DNA from: Denitrobaculum sp965232285
Lineage (GTDB): Bacteria > Pseudomonadota > Alphaproteobacteria > Kiloniellales > Kiloniellaceae
Direction of reading: 5' to 3'
Assembly (NCBI GenBank): GCA_965232285.1
Contig: CBDDPL010000004.1
Location: 1,178,001-1,242,000, forward strand
DNA length: 64,000 bases
Part shown: piece by piece, positions 11,503-21,656 of the stretch
Layout: each line of letters opens with the position of its first letter
How positions within the stretch are numbered: position 1 is the stretch's first letter
Position numbers and translations under genes: made by a program
The notes under the pieces: generated by a model
Told to the model about the DNA's origin: nothing
Seen by the model: only the letters and a program-made list of their open reading frames with translations
Databases searched by the model: none

Positions 11503-12303
11503 CTATTCCTTATCCGACCAGGCGCCCAGCAGGCGTGGCAGGTCGCCGAAGCGCGCCACCAGGCCGAAGGCGAGGGCGGCGATCGCGACGAAGAGCACCG
11601 AGACCGAGGCCATGGTGGGGGTGTAGCCGTAGCGCAGGGCGTTGAAAATCTTGATCGGCAGGGTCTCCATGGTGAAGCCCACGGTCATATAGGCGACGAT
11701 GTATTCGTTGAGCGACAGTACGAAGGCAAAGGCGAAGCCGGAAATCAGGTAGGGCGTGATCAGCGGCACCACCACCGTCCGGAAGACAACGCGGTCGCTG
11801 GCGCCCATGGTGGCGGCTGCCTCAACCAGGGAGCGATCAATGGAGGCGAAACCCAGGGAGAGGGTGACCAGCGGCAGGGTGACGAAAAAGATCCCGTGAC
11901 TGATCACGGCGGTCCAGGGCGCGCCGTAGAAGCCGGCGGTGGCCCAGAGAGAAAGGAACCCCAACGCCGTGATGACAGGCGGCAGGAGGAAGGGCGCGAC
12001 CCCCAGCACCTCGAAGATCCGCGCCCAGGGCGCGATGCGCCGCCAGAGGAACCACGCGAGCGGCAGGGCGACTGCCACCGCCAGGGCGGCGGAGAAGGCG
12101 GCCAGGCCGACCGAGGCGAAGAGCGCGGCACGCCACTCGGCGTCCAGAAAAATCTCGCCGTACCAGCTCAGCGAAAAGCCTTGTGGCGGGAAGACCAGGC
12201 TCTTCTTTTCGTTGACCGAGACCCCGGCGACCACGATCAGCGGCGCCGCCAGGAAGAGCGCGATCAGGCCCATGTAGGCGCGGGTCAGCCAGATGCTCTT
12301 CAT
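11503..12303 (-). CDS. ABC transporter permease, PotC-like
   Basis: 266-residue inner-membrane permease of the spermidine/putrescine type with six predicted hydrophobic segments. The cytoplasmic EAA loop reads EAAATMGASDRVVFRTVVVP and would contact the ATPase. The ATG at 12303 overlaps the stop of the preceding permease by 4 nt (ATGA). A longer reading in this frame continues through the neighbouring permease gene but is not real coding. Works with the partner permease, ATPase and binding protein upstream. Confidence 0.95.
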   Translation of the reverse strand: MKSIWLTRAYMGLIALFLAAPLIVVAGVSVNEKKSLVFPPQGFSLSWYGEIFLDAEWRAALFASVGLAAFSAALAVAVALPLAWFLWRRIAPWARIFEVLGVAPFLLPPVITALGFLSLWATAGFYGAPWTAVISHGIFFVTLPLVTLSLGFASIDRSLVEAAATMGASDRVVFRTVVVPLITPYLISGFAFAFVLSLNEYIVAYMTVGFTMETLPIKIFNALRYGYTPTMASVSVLFVAIAALAFGLVARFGDLPRLLGAWSDKE

Positions 12304-13153
12304 GCCTTGGCCTCCCGCCGGCCGCCGACCATCAGGGTGAGGCCGACCAGCGCCAGGGAGATCAGCACCAGGAAGACCGCCATGGCCGCTGCGAAAGGCA
12401 TATTGGACTGATAGATCGCCTGATCGGTGATCAGGACGGAGAGGGTCCAGTGGCTGGGGCGTCCCAGGATCTGTGGCAGGAGGTAGGCGCCCAGCGCGAA
12501 GACGAAGACCATGATCAGGGTGGCGACGATGGTGTTGCGCAGGGCCGGTACCACCACGTTGAGGAAAGCGCGGACCGGCGAAGCGCCGAGTGTCTTGGCG
12601 GCCTCCAGCAGGGTCGGATCGAGCCGTGCCAGGGCCGGATAGAGCACCAGAATGGTGTAGGGCAGGGCCTGATAGACCATGCCGGTCAGCACCGCACCGT
12701 AACTCGGCAGCAGGGCTTTGGGCGATTCCATCAGGCCCAGGCTGACCAGCAGGTTGGTGATGCCGGCGGTGCGCGAAAAGAGCGTCGACCAGGAAAAGCC
12801 GATGATGACCTCGGACAGCGACAGCACGGACAGCAGGCCGACCAGCCAGAGCACCTGTGTTTTGCGTGCCAGCCGGGTCAGCAGATAGGTGAAGGGAAAG
12901 GCGAGCGCCACACAAAGCAGGGCAACAACGGCGGCCAGCAGCAGCGAGAAGCCTAAAACACCGCCGAAAAAGGCGGTGAGGAAGCGCTCGTAGTTGGCCA
13001 GCACGAAGGCCGGTTCGTAGAAGCCGCCCTGCTGGCGCTGAAAGAAGCTGACCGCAATCATGATGCCGAAAGGCACCACGAAGAACAGTGTGAGCATGGC
13101 CGCCGGGAAAATCAGCGGCGCATGGTCGCCCAGGGTTATGGGCGGGCTCCGTC

Positions 13154-13157
<4 letters not shown>
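12300..13157 (-). CDS. ABC transporter permease, PotB-like
   Basis: 285-residue inner-membrane permease, first of the heterodimeric pair. It has an N-terminal hydrophobic segment after about 18 residues, five further segments, and an EAA loop EAAKTLGASPVRAFLNVVVP. It overlaps both neighbours by 4 nt, showing translational coupling of ATPase, PotB-like and PotC-like genes. The family imports polyamines, but related systems carry other cationic or guanidino compounds. Confidence 0.95.
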
Positions 13158-14191
<1,034 letters not shown>

Positions 14192-14224
14192 GGGTTCGTC
14201 TCCGGCAGAGTCATATGTAAGGAA

Positions 14225-14243
14225 CCGCCCGCTGAACGGGCGG
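14225..14243 (-). promoter_or_regulatory. GC hairpin between binding-protein and ATPase genes
   Basis: Perfect 7-bp stem CCGCCCG/CGGGCGG with a 5-nt loop, no T-run on either side. It sits just after the binding-protein stop and before the ATPase gene in the same operon. Such hairpins commonly stabilise the upstream mRNA segment or attenuate read-through so the binding protein is made in excess; role inferred. Confidence 0.5.
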
Positions 14244-14280
14244 CCCCTTGGTATAGTCTACGAGATTGTCTTAGCCGCCG

Positions 14281-15378
14281 TCAGCCGACAATCAGCTCGG
14301 TCCACTTCTGGTTCAGCCAGTCGGACTTGCTCTGATGCAGGTCGTAGCGCGGCAGGATCGGATCGATCTCGGAGGAGACCGCCGCGAACTCGTCCGCGGT
14401 CAGGTCGAGCAGATCGCGCTTGACCGTGGGCGCCGTGCCGACCTTGCGGGACATCACCGCCTGGATCGAGGGCTGGCTCATGTAGTCGATGAAGACGTGA
14501 GCTTCGTCGACCTTGTCGGAGGCCTTGGTCAGGGCCCAGGCGCCGCTGTCGAGGATGCCGCCTTCTTTCGGGAAGGTGGAGCGGACCGGATGGCCGTCGG
14601 CCGCGGCCAGGCCGGTGACATCGTGGTAGTACTGCCCCATGGGGATCTCGCCGGTCTTCAGGGCCTGTTCGAACTGGGCTTCGTCGCGGTACCAGAGGCG
14701 CACATTGGATTTGACCTCCGCCAGCTTCGCGAAAGCCTTGTTCAGACCTTCCTCGCTGCTCAGCGCGTCGGTGCCGCCCATGAAGGTCTTGGCGGTGACT
14801 TCCAGCAGGAAGGAGTTGGAGACCAGTGCCAGCAGGCCGAGCTTGTCCTTGTTGGCCGGATCCCAGAGGGTGGCCCAGGAGTCCGGTGCCGTTGGATAGG
14901 ATTCGGTGTTGGACACCAGGGTGATGTACCAGGCCACTGCGCCGATACCGGCGATGCGCCCGTCGTCGTAGCTGTTGACGAAGCTGTCCAGCAGGCTGCT
15001 GGCGTTCGGGATGCGCTTCATGTCGAGCGGCGTCCAGAGCCCGCTTGCCTGCCCCTTGAGCATGGCGGTCTGCGCCATCATGGAAACGTCGGCCGGAGCG
15101 CGTCCGGCGCGCGCGGCCTGCTCGAGCTGCACCAGCCAGGCTTCGCCGGTCGGCTCGGCCACGGATTCAACGGCGATCCCGGTGGCCTCCGTGAAGGCGG
15201 GGAAGATGTGCTCATCGAACGCGTTTTTGAAATAGCCGCCGTAGACGCCGACCTTGAGCGAGCGCTCCTGGGCCCTCAGGACGTTGGGCATGGCCAGGAC
15301 GCTGGCGCCGGCCAGGCCGGCCGCGACGACTTGCCGGCGGCTGAGACCGAATTTTCCACTGTGTTTTTTGTCGGACAT
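14281..15378 (-). CDS. Periplasmic polyamine-type substrate-binding protein (PotD/PotF-like), Tat-exported
   Basis: 365 residues. The N-terminus has a twin-arginine type leader: SRRQVVAAGLAG, hydrophobic stretch, then NVLRAQ, implying export by Tat. The mature part is the bacterial extracellular solute-binding family 1/8 fold (LKVGVYGGYFKNAF and TGIAVESVAEPTGE at the start). The ATG at 15378 has GGAG 8 nt upstream and is preferred over the GTG three codons earlier, which overlaps that Shine-Dalgarno. It feeds the ABC importer encoded downstream; upstream is a ureohydrolase, suggesting a guanidino or polyamine ligand. Confidence 0.93.
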   Translation of the reverse strand: MSDKKHSGKFGLSRRQVVAAGLAGASVLAMPNVLRAQERSLKVGVYGGYFKNAFDEHIFPAFTEATGIAVESVAEPTGEAWLVQLEQAARAGRAPADVSMMAQTAMLKGQASGLWTPLDMKRIPNASSLLDSFVNSYDDGRIAGIGAVAWYITLVSNTESYPTAPDSWATLWDPANKDKLGLLALVSNSFLLEVTAKTFMGGTDALSSEEGLNKAFAKLAEVKSNVRLWYRDEAQFEQALKTGEIPMGQYYHDVTGLAAADGHPVRSTFPKEGGILDSGAWALTKASDKVDEAHVFIDYMSQPSIQAVMSRKVGTAPTVKRDLLDLTADEFAAVSSEIDPILPRYDLHQSKSDWLNQKWTELIVG

Positions 15379-15425
15379 TTTCTGCACTCCGCTGTTGAGG
15401 CCGCGGCCCTGGTTTTTTGCTTTCT

Positions 15426-15441
15426 CCTCTCTTTCGAGAGG
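15426..15441 (-). promoter_or_regulatory. Tetraloop hairpin before the binding-protein gene
   Basis: On the minus-strand transcript this is CCTCTC-GAAA-GAGAGG: a 6-bp stem closed by a GNRA-type GAAA loop, within the 87-bp gap between ureohydrolase and binding-protein genes. It is followed by A-rich, not T-rich, sequence, so it is not a terminator. A processing or stability role is possible. Confidence 0.4.
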
Positions 15442-15465
15442 CGGGCCGAGACAGGAATTTGGACG

Positions 15466-16521
15466 TTAGCTCCCGTTGATGCTTGGGCTGTAGACCATGA
15501 GGCTCAGGATCTCGAAGAGGATCTGGGCCCCGGCCTGTGCCGTGTTGGTGGTACTATCATATTGTGGCGCGACCTCCACCAGGTCGCCGCCGACCAGGTT
15601 CACGCCTTTGAGGGCACGCAGGATCTCCAGCGCTTCCCGTGTGGTCAGGCCGCCGACCTCCGGCGTGCCCGTGCCCGGCGCGAAGGCCGGGTCGATGGCG
15701 TCGATATCGAAGGAAAGATAGACCGGTCCGTCGCCGACCACCTCCAGCGCCTTGGCCACCACCGCCTCAATGCCCATCTTCGGAACCTCTTCGGCATGAA
15801 TTACGGTCATACCGCTGTCGTAAGAGAATTCCCAGAGGTATTCCGCCGAACCGCGGATGCCAATCTGAATCGTCCGGGTCGGATCGAGCACGCCGTCGAG
15901 CACCGCGTTGCGGAAAGGCCCACCGTGGTGGAATTTCGTGTGATCGAAGGAGCCACCGGTGTCGCAGTGCGCGTCGATATGGATCATGCCCACCGGCCGT
16001 TCGCGCCCCACGGCCTTCAGGATGGGGTGGGAGACCGAGTGGTCACCGCCGGCCGAGAGGGGAATGACGCCCGCCGTCACGACTTTGTCGTAGTAGGCTT
16101 CGATGTCATCGTGACTCTGCTCCAGGCGATAGCGGCTCGCGAAGGGCACGTCGCCGATGTCGGCCACGCGCAGATCGAACACCGGTGCACAGCCGAGCAC
16201 GTGATTATAGGGACCGATGCGCTCGATGGCGCGCAGCGCCCTTGGCCCGAAGCGGGCGCCGGTGCGGTTGGTGACGCCGAGATCCATGGGCAGGCCGATC
16301 ATGGCGACCTGCAGATCGCCGAAATCAGGCGCAGCCGGGTCGATCTGGCGATAGGGCGCATCCAGCAAAGTCGGGACCCCGGCGTAGGGCGCCATACGCG
16401 TGCCGCTCTCCGAGAAGATCTTGTCGGCAACCTTGCGGAACTCCGGGTCAAAGAGGTCACCGCCATGGCCCTGATTATACTTTTCCCGCAGGGCGGCCAG
16501 CCGCTCTTGATCCCAGGTCAT
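15466..16521 (-). CDS. Ureohydrolase (agmatinase / guanidinobutyrase family)
   Basis: 351 residues. The binuclear manganese motifs of the arginase/agmatinase family are all present: GGDHSVSHP, HIDAHCD and SFDIDAIDP. Such enzymes release urea from agmatine or other guanidino compounds. The ATG at 16521 is chosen because GGGAG lies 6 nt upstream; an in-frame start 23 codons earlier lacks that. The protein is longer than typical agmatinase (about 305-320), with an extra N-terminal stretch seen in alphaproteobacterial paralogues of uncertain substrate. First gene of the importer operon and divergent from a LysR gene. Confidence 0.93.
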   Translation of the reverse strand: MTWDQERLAALREKYNQGHGGDLFDPEFRKVADKIFSESGTRMAPYAGVPTLLDAPYRQIDPAAPDFGDLQVAMIGLPMDLGVTNRTGARFGPRALRAIERIGPYNHVLGCAPVFDLRVADIGDVPFASRYRLEQSHDDIEAYYDKVVTAGVIPLSAGGDHSVSHPILKAVGRERPVGMIHIDAHCDTGGSFDHTKFHHGGPFRNAVLDGVLDPTRTIQIGIRGSAEYLWEFSYDSGMTVIHAEEVPKMGIEAVVAKALEVVGDGPVYLSFDIDAIDPAFAPGTGTPEVGGLTTREALEILRALKGVNLVGGDLVEVAPQYDSTTNTAQAGAQILFEILSLMVYSPSINGS

Positions 16522-16590
16522 TCCTTGCTCCCAAAGGTGTTCTTCATTCTTTCCCACCCTAGTATCAGGCAAAGGCTGTTGCGAAGGCAA

Positions 16591-16630
16591 TTGACATTCC
16601 TATAGGCTTTCTTGTGAATTTTCCTCACAA
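16591..16630 (+). promoter_or_regulatory. LysR-type operator and promoter between ureohydrolase and lysR
   Basis: TTGACA at 16591-16596 is a perfect -35 hexamer for the lysR gene. A perfect dyad TTGTGA-N7-TCACAA (16612-16630) has the T-N11-A form of LysR operators and overlaps the expected -10 region, 13 nt before the TTG start. This fits autorepression plus control of the divergent ureohydrolase operon. Confidence 0.5.
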
Positions 16631-16642
16631 AGAGCCTGCTCC

Positions 16643-17599
16643 TTGTCCAACCGCCTGCCACCACTCAATCCCTTGCGTGCCTTCGAAGCGGCGGCGCGGC
16701 ATGGATCCGTTTCTCGCGCGGCGCAGGAACTGAACGTCACTCATGGCGCCGTCAGCCACCAGATCCGGGCCCTGGAGGCTTCGCTGGAGGTCAAACTGCT
16801 GGAACGGGGCGCGAAGCGGGTGAAGCTCACGCCCCATGGCGCGGCCTTGCTGCCCAGCATTTCCGGCGCTTTCGAGGACATCGCGGCGGCGACGGCCAGA
16901 ATGACCCGGCCCACCACCGGCGGAGACCTGACCATAAGCTGCGTGCCGGCGCTGCTGTCCTTGTGGCTGTTGCCCCGGCTGAACCGCTTCACGCAGCAGT
17001 ACCCGGGCATTCGTCTGCGGCTGATGCCCTCCAACGATGCAAACGATCTCTACAATCCCGAGGTCGATGTCTGCGTCCGCTATGGCCAGGGTAACTGGAG
17101 CGATTGCTGGGTGCGGCTCTGGAGCGAGTTCGAACTCTTTCCGGTGGTCAGCCCGACCCTGCTGGGCAGCCGTCCTCTGCGCTCGATCAGGGATCTCGCG
17201 CATCACGTTATCCTCCATGCCGACGATGGCCGGGAATGGCGGGCCTGGTTGACCGAAGCCGATGCTTTGGAACTCATGAAGGGGCCGCATCATTTCATGA
17301 GCGACGCCCGCCTGGCCTTCGAGGCGGCGCTGCACGGCAACGGGGTCATGTTGGGTGACAGCTTCACGGCCAGCAGCCTGATGGCGAAGGGCAGTCTGGT
17401 GGCACCCTTCGATCTTGGCGTGCCGGCGGTCGAGAGTTTTTATGTCGCCTGCCGCAATGACGTGAAGGCCGCGCCGATCGTGGAGGTTTTCATCGACTGG
17501 CTCTTCGCCGCCCGCGATGAGGACGATGCACGGACGGAACTGCAGTCTTCTGCGCGGCGATCGCTGCGCCGCGGGAAAGGCCGGGTACGCTCGGCATAA
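16643..17599 (+). CDS. LysR-family transcriptional regulator (GcvA-like)
   Basis: 318 residues; N-terminal winged HTH (LNPLRAFEAAARHGSVSRAA, residues 9-60) and C-terminal periplasmic-binding-like effector domain. The start is a TTG, chosen because MSNRLPPLNPLRAFE matches the standard GcvA-type beginning; AAAGAG lies upstream. It is divergent from the ureohydrolase-importer operon (121 bp apart), so it probably controls that operon in response to the substrate. The effector is unknown. Confidence 0.93.
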   Translation: MSNRLPPLNPLRAFEAAARHGSVSRAAQELNVTHGAVSHQIRALEASLEVKLLERGAKRVKLTPHGAALLPSISGAFEDIAAATARMTRPTTGGDLTISCVPALLSLWLLPRLNRFTQQYPGIRLRLMPSNDANDLYNPEVDVCVRYGQGNWSDCWVRLWSEFELFPVVSPTLLGSRPLRSIRDLAHHVILHADDGREWRAWLTEADALELMKGPHHFMSDARLAFEAALHGNGVMLGDSFTASSLMAKGSLVAPFDLGVPAVESFYVACRNDVKAAPIVEVFIDWLFAARDEDDARTELQSSARRSLRRGKGRVRSA

Positions 17600-17654
17600 C
17601 AGGCAGCCAAAAAACTGGTTCCCTCTTCATGAGATCCTTGCGCATACTGCATGA

Positions 17655-18554
17655 ATGGAGCTCAACAACCTCGAATTACTGATCGATGTGATGCGCCAGG
17701 GCAGCTTTGCCGCCGTGGCGCGGCAGCGTGATCTCGACCCTTCCTCGGTCTCGCGCGCCATCGCCGCGCTGGAGGATGATGTCGGCGCCAGACTTTTGCA
17801 GCGGACAACAAGGCGCCTTTCCCTCACGGAAGCCGGGGAAGTCTATCTGCGGAGGGTTGAACCCCTGGTGCAGGAACTGGCCCGGGCGAAGGAGGAAGCC
17901 GTCGGGGTTACCGGAAGCCCGAAGGGGACGCTCCGCCTGACCTCTTCGGTTGCCTTCGGGCAGGTCTGTCTGTTGCCTTTGCTCGAGGACTTCCGCCAGG
18001 CCTATCCCGAGCTTAATCTCGACCTGCTGATGAGCGACGAAAATCTCGACCTCATCGAAAAACGCATCGATCTTGCGATCCGCCTCGCGCCTTCGCTTGA
18101 AGCCGACGTGGTTGGCACCAGACTAAGGACGACACGCTATCGGATTGTTGCCAGTCCGGCATACCTGAAAGCCTCGGGGCCGATCGACCGGCCTGACGAA
18201 CTGTCATCCCGCGATTGTCTTTGCTTCACGCTGCCGGATTTTCGCGCCCGCTGGCTGTTTCGCGATAGCAAGTCGTTGGTCACAGAGGTACCGGTGGCTG
18301 GCGCGGTCGCGATGTCCAGCGCTCTGGGCTTGCGTCAGGCGGCGCTTCGGGGTCTTGGTCCCGCGCTGCTGGCGGACTGGCTGATCGACGCGGAGGTTGC
18401 GGCAGGCCGGCTCGTCGATCTCTTTCCGAATTATCAGGTCACGGCGACATCCTTCGATACCGCTGCGTGGCTGCTCTATCCCAGCCGTGCTTTTCTGCCC
18501 GGCAAGGTGCGTGTCGCCATCGATTTCCTGAAGGCGCGACTGGGAGGGGAATGA
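17655..18554 (+). CDS. LysR-family transcriptional regulator
   Basis: 299 residues with an N-terminal HTH (LELLIDVMRQGSFAAVARQRDLDPSSVSRAI) and a LysR substrate domain. No Shine-Dalgarno is visible before the ATG, and a CATACT hexamer lies 6 nt upstream, so translation may be leaderless. It lies 55 bp after the preceding LysR gene and is convergent with a TauA-like binding-protein gene (44 bp). Its target cannot be assigned with confidence. Confidence 0.94.
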   Translation: MELNNLELLIDVMRQGSFAAVARQRDLDPSSVSRAIAALEDDVGARLLQRTTRRLSLTEAGEVYLRRVEPLVQELARAKEEAVGVTGSPKGTLRLTSSVAFGQVCLLPLLEDFRQAYPELNLDLLMSDENLDLIEKRIDLAIRLAPSLEADVVGTRLRTTRYRIVASPAYLKASGPIDRPDELSSRDCLCFTLPDFRARWLFRDSKSLVTEVPVAGAVAMSSALGLRQAALRGLGPALLADWLIDAEVAAGRLVDLFPNYQVTATSFDTAAWLLYPSRAFLPGKVRVAIDFLKARLGGE

Positions 18555-18598
18555 CGGCCGTCCCATCCCCGTCCGATCCGCTCTTCTCCTCTTCCTGC

Positions 18599-19594
18599 TT
18601 ACTCCTCGACTTTCTCGTAGTAACTCGCATCGACGGTGGCGTCGTAGCTATCCAGTGCCTTGCTGATTTTGCCCTGCTGCTCGAAGAAGTCGGCAACCTC
18701 CTTCAGGAAACTCTGGATCCCGCCGGTCATCCAGCGCTCGCTTAACTGATCTTCACGCGTGTAGAAATCGAACAGCGAGAGGACGATGTTGGAGCTTTTC
18801 AGATCCAGGCCCGCGGCTTCGGCGATGATTGGTTGCGCGGCTTCCGGTTCATCGTCCAGATACTCGACGGCGCGATCGGTGACCTCCAGGAACTTTACCA
18901 CCAGATCGGGGTGCTGGCTGGCGAAGTCGTTGGTGACCGCGATAACGTCAAAGGCGCGAATGCCCAGCCGGTCCTGTTCATTGGCTGACAGCAGTTCCCA
19001 GCCATGGCCTTTCATCCGGCGCAGAGGGCCGCCCCAGGAACAGCCCATCGCCAGTTGGCCGCTGATAAAGGCGTCGTCGATGTCGTGCGGCGACATGTCC
19101 ACGATGTCCAGTTTATCGATATCGACCCCGAGAAAGACGAGGCTGCGCAGCATCTTGTAATGGGTGACGGTATTGAGTGGCACCGCAACTTTGCGGCCTT
19201 CCAGCTCGTGGGCGTTGGCGCGGTCGATCGCTTCTTTCTTGTAGATTACGCAGTTGTCGGCGCCGCCCGTGTCGACCGCCATACCGACCACCTTGATGGG
19301 GGCGCCGGCGGTCACGGCGAGCGCGAAGGGGACCACGCCCATGGAGAAGGAGATCTGCACCTCCCCGGCGACCATGGCCTCGGCCATTTCGACACCGGTG
19401 TTGTAGGCACGCCACTCGACCTCCACGCCCATGGCCTCGTCGTACCACTTCCTGGCCTGTGCGACCTGGTTGGCGGTCGGCCATTCCGTGAAGTAGGCGA
19501 CCGTCACTTTCTCATGGCTGGCGGCCTTTGCTGGTTCGTTCGGCACAGCGAGAGCCATGCCCGCAACAAGGAATGCAGCGAGTAACAGTTTCAT
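18599..19594 (-). CDS. ABC-type substrate-binding protein, TauA/NMT1-like (orphan)
   Basis: 331 residues with a Sec signal peptide (MKLLLAAFLVAGMALA, cleavage after about residue 25 near AKAA). The mature part resembles taurine/alkanesulfonate/nitrate-type binding proteins: TVAYFTEWPTANQVA at the start, GVEMAEAMVAGEVQISFSMG and a C-terminal helical tail. GGAGG 7 nt before ATG 19594 fixes the start. No ABC permease or ATPase lies beside it: neighbours are LysR, UspA and a TRAP transporter. It may use a distant transporter or act as a sensor; ligand unknown. Confidence 0.92.
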   Translation of the reverse strand: MKLLLAAFLVAGMALAVPNEPAKAASHEKVTVAYFTEWPTANQVAQARKWYDEAMGVEVEWRAYNTGVEMAEAMVAGEVQISFSMGVVPFALAVTAGAPIKVVGMAVDTGGADNCVIYKKEAIDRANAHELEGRKVAVPLNTVTHYKMLRSLVFLGVDIDKLDIVDMSPHDIDDAFISGQLAMGCSWGGPLRRMKGHGWELLSANEQDRLGIRAFDVIAVTNDFASQHPDLVVKFLEVTDRAVEYLDDEPEAAQPIIAEAAGLDLKSSNIVLSLFDFYTREDQLSERWMTGGIQSFLKEVADFFEQQGKISKALDSYDATVDASYYEKVEE

Positions 19595-19650
19595 CTTTTG
19601 CCTCCAGCGTTCGGTTCCGACCGCCTCTGGAGCTTTACCTCCGGCGGGAT

Positions 19651-20145
19651 CTAGTCCTGCTCCACCAGGGGAACGATCAGGGTCGGAACATGCGATCGGC
19701 GCAGGACGCTTTTGGCGACCGAGCCGAGGAAAGTGTGGCTCATGCCACGTTCGTGCGAGCCCATGACGATGAGGTCGCAATTGCGCGTTTTTGCGGTCTT
19801 CAGGATTTCTTCCGCCGGGTAGGATTCGCAGACCGTCATCGATTTGATCTGGTCGCGGACCTTCTGGTCTTCATCCCTTTGAGACGACCAGAAGGCGTCC
19901 TGTCTCGCCTGCAGGAGTTTTTCAGCATTCTTGACGCGCAGGTCCATGATTTCATGGCGCTTTTTCTCGTCGAGAAGATAGGCCTGCAGGGTAAAGGTGG
20001 CATCGTCGTTAAGCTTCTCGAGGACGTGAAGCAGATGGATGTCGGCACCCGTCAGCTTGGCGAGATAAGCCGCGTAACCGAAGGCGATATGGGCGTTCTG
20101 CGACAGATCGGTGCTGTAGAGCACGTTCTTTATGTCATGCTGCAT
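19651..20145 (-). CDS. Universal stress protein (UspA family)
   Basis: 164 residues, single Usp domain. The ATP-binding motif G-x2-G-x9-G-(S/T) is present in MGSHERGMSHTFLGSVAKSVL, suggesting a nucleotide-binding type. The gene follows dctM by 31 bp on the same strand; UspA genes are often placed with TRAP transporters (as with the ectoine system TeaD) and may modulate uptake. Confidence 0.95.
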   Translation of the reverse strand: MQHDIKNVLYSTDLSQNAHIAFGYAAYLAKLTGADIHLLHVLEKLNDDATFTLQAYLLDEKKRHEIMDLRVKNAEKLLQARQDAFWSSQRDEDQKVRDQIKSMTVCESYPAEEILKTAKTRNCDLIVMGSHERGMSHTFLGSVAKSVLRRSHVPTLIVPLVEQD

Positions 20146-20176
20146 CTGTTCGTTCCTTATCCCATCCTTGCGCGGG

Positions 20177-21517
20177 TCAGTAGCCGAAGGCTCGTGGCAA
20201 CCAGAGGACGATCTCCGGGAAATAGGCGATAATAAAGACCGCTATCGTGTTCACCGCCGCGAAGGGCAGGGCCTTCATCGATATCTCCTCGATCGAGACG
20301 TTGGAGATCCCCGAGGCGATGAAGAGGTTCTCGCCGAGCGGCGGCGTCTGGAAGCCGATACCGAGCGCGCAGACCATCACCACACCGAAGTGGATTGGAT
20401 CGATGCCCAGGCTGTAGGTGATGGGCAAAAGCACCGGGGTCAGGATCAGAATGGTCGCCAGAGTCTCCATGAACATGCCGACGAACAGCAGGAAGAAGAT
20501 GAACATCGCCCAGATGATGTAGATGTTGTCCGTCGTGCTGAGCATGGCCTCGGCGATGATGGCCGGGATCTGGTTTTCGACCAGCAGGCGGCCGAAGACG
20601 GTCGCGGTAAAGAGGATCAGCAGCACGCGGCCGGTCAGCCAGGTGGTGGTTTCCAGCGAACGGGCGAGGGCCTTCAAGTCGAGTTCCCGATAGATGAAGA
20701 AGCCCACCACCAGCGTGTAGAAGATCGCCACGATCGCCGCCTCGGTCGGCGTGAAGAAGCCGGAATAGATACCGCCCAGGATCACGATCGGGGCCAGCAG
20801 CGCCCAGAAACCGGTGTACAGGGTGCAGAGGATGTTGCGCGCCGAGAAGCCGTCCGCAGAACCGCTGTAACCGTTCTTTTTGCAGATGATGTAATTCATG
20901 ATCAAAAGGCTGATCGAGATCACCAGCCCCGGCAGCACGCCGGCGATGAAGAGCTTCGGAATCGAGACCGACTGGAAGATGCCGAACTTTTCGACCGCTT
21001 CGGGCGGCGGCTGCATGCCCAGGGCGGAGATGCCGAAGATCACCATGGGGATGGACGGCGGAATGATGATGCCGAGGCTGCCTGATGAGGCAGTGATGGC
21101 CGAGGCGACGCCTTTGTCGTAGCCGCGGTCGATCATGGCCGGGATCATCAGCATGCCGACCGCGGCCGTGGTGGCCGGGCCGGAGCCGGAGATCGCGCCG
21201 AAGAACAGGCAGGCGAAGACCGTGGCCGCCGAAATGCCGCCGGTGAAGGGGCCGGCAAAACTCTCCGCCACGTTGACCAGCCGCCTGGAGATGCCGGCGG
21301 CTTCCATCAGGGCGCCGGCCAGGATGAAGGCGGGCAATGCCATCAAGGGAAAGGAGCCGACCGAGGTGAAGGCGATCTGGACGAACTTGATCGGGTTTTC
21401 GTCCAGATAGAGGAAGGAGATCAGGGCCGAAACGCCCAGCGCCACGGTGATGGGCGCTCCTATCAGCAGGAGACCCAAGAAAGACCCGAAGAGAATAAAG
21501 ACGATGGTCGTTTCCAT
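20177..21517 (-). CDS. dctM: TRAP transporter large permease (DctM)
   Basis: 446 residues with about 11-12 hydrophobic segments of the DctM/SiaQM large-subunit family: a conserved LMALPAFILAGALMEAAGI stretch early, and SGSGPATTAAVGMLMIPAM further on. It is the sodium-driven channel subunit in the inner membrane. It follows dctQ after a 139-bp gap holding a small hairpin (CGCGGA/TCCGCG, 21537-21554). Part of the dctP-dctQ-dctM-uspA unit. Confidence 0.96.
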   Translation of the reverse strand: METTIVFILFGSFLGLLLIGAPITVALGVSALISFLYLDENPIKFVQIAFTSVGSFPLMALPAFILAGALMEAAGISRRLVNVAESFAGPFTGGISAATVFACLFFGAISGSGPATTAAVGMLMIPAMIDRGYDKGVASAITASSGSLGIIIPPSIPMVIFGISALGMQPPPEAVEKFGIFQSVSIPKLFIAGVLPGLVISISLLIMNYIICKKNGYSGSADGFSARNILCTLYTGFWALLAPIVILGGIYSGFFTPTEAAIVAIFYTLVVGFFIYRELDLKALARSLETTTWLTGRVLLILFTATVFGRLLVENQIPAIIAEAMLSTTDNIYIIWAMFIFFLLFVGMFMETLATILILTPVLLPITYSLGIDPIHFGVVMVCALGIGFQTPPLGENLFIASGISNVSIEEISMKALPFAAVNTIAVFIIAYFPEIVLWLPRAFGY

Positions 21518-21656
21518 AAACTTGCTTCCCCTAATTCGCGGATCTCTGTCCGCGCCCCCTCAGAGCCTTGCGGCCTGTTCTTTCCGCCAGGGACTGGTGG
21601 CGTGTTGAGGCTTCACGCAAACCGGCCAGGCCCTGTTTGGCGAGTCGATGGGCGGC

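Noticed and set aside
14335..16605. A 756-codon open frame on the plus strand
   Set aside because: It is antisense to the binding-protein and ureohydrolase genes, which carry clear family motifs; such long antisense frames are common in GC-rich DNA.
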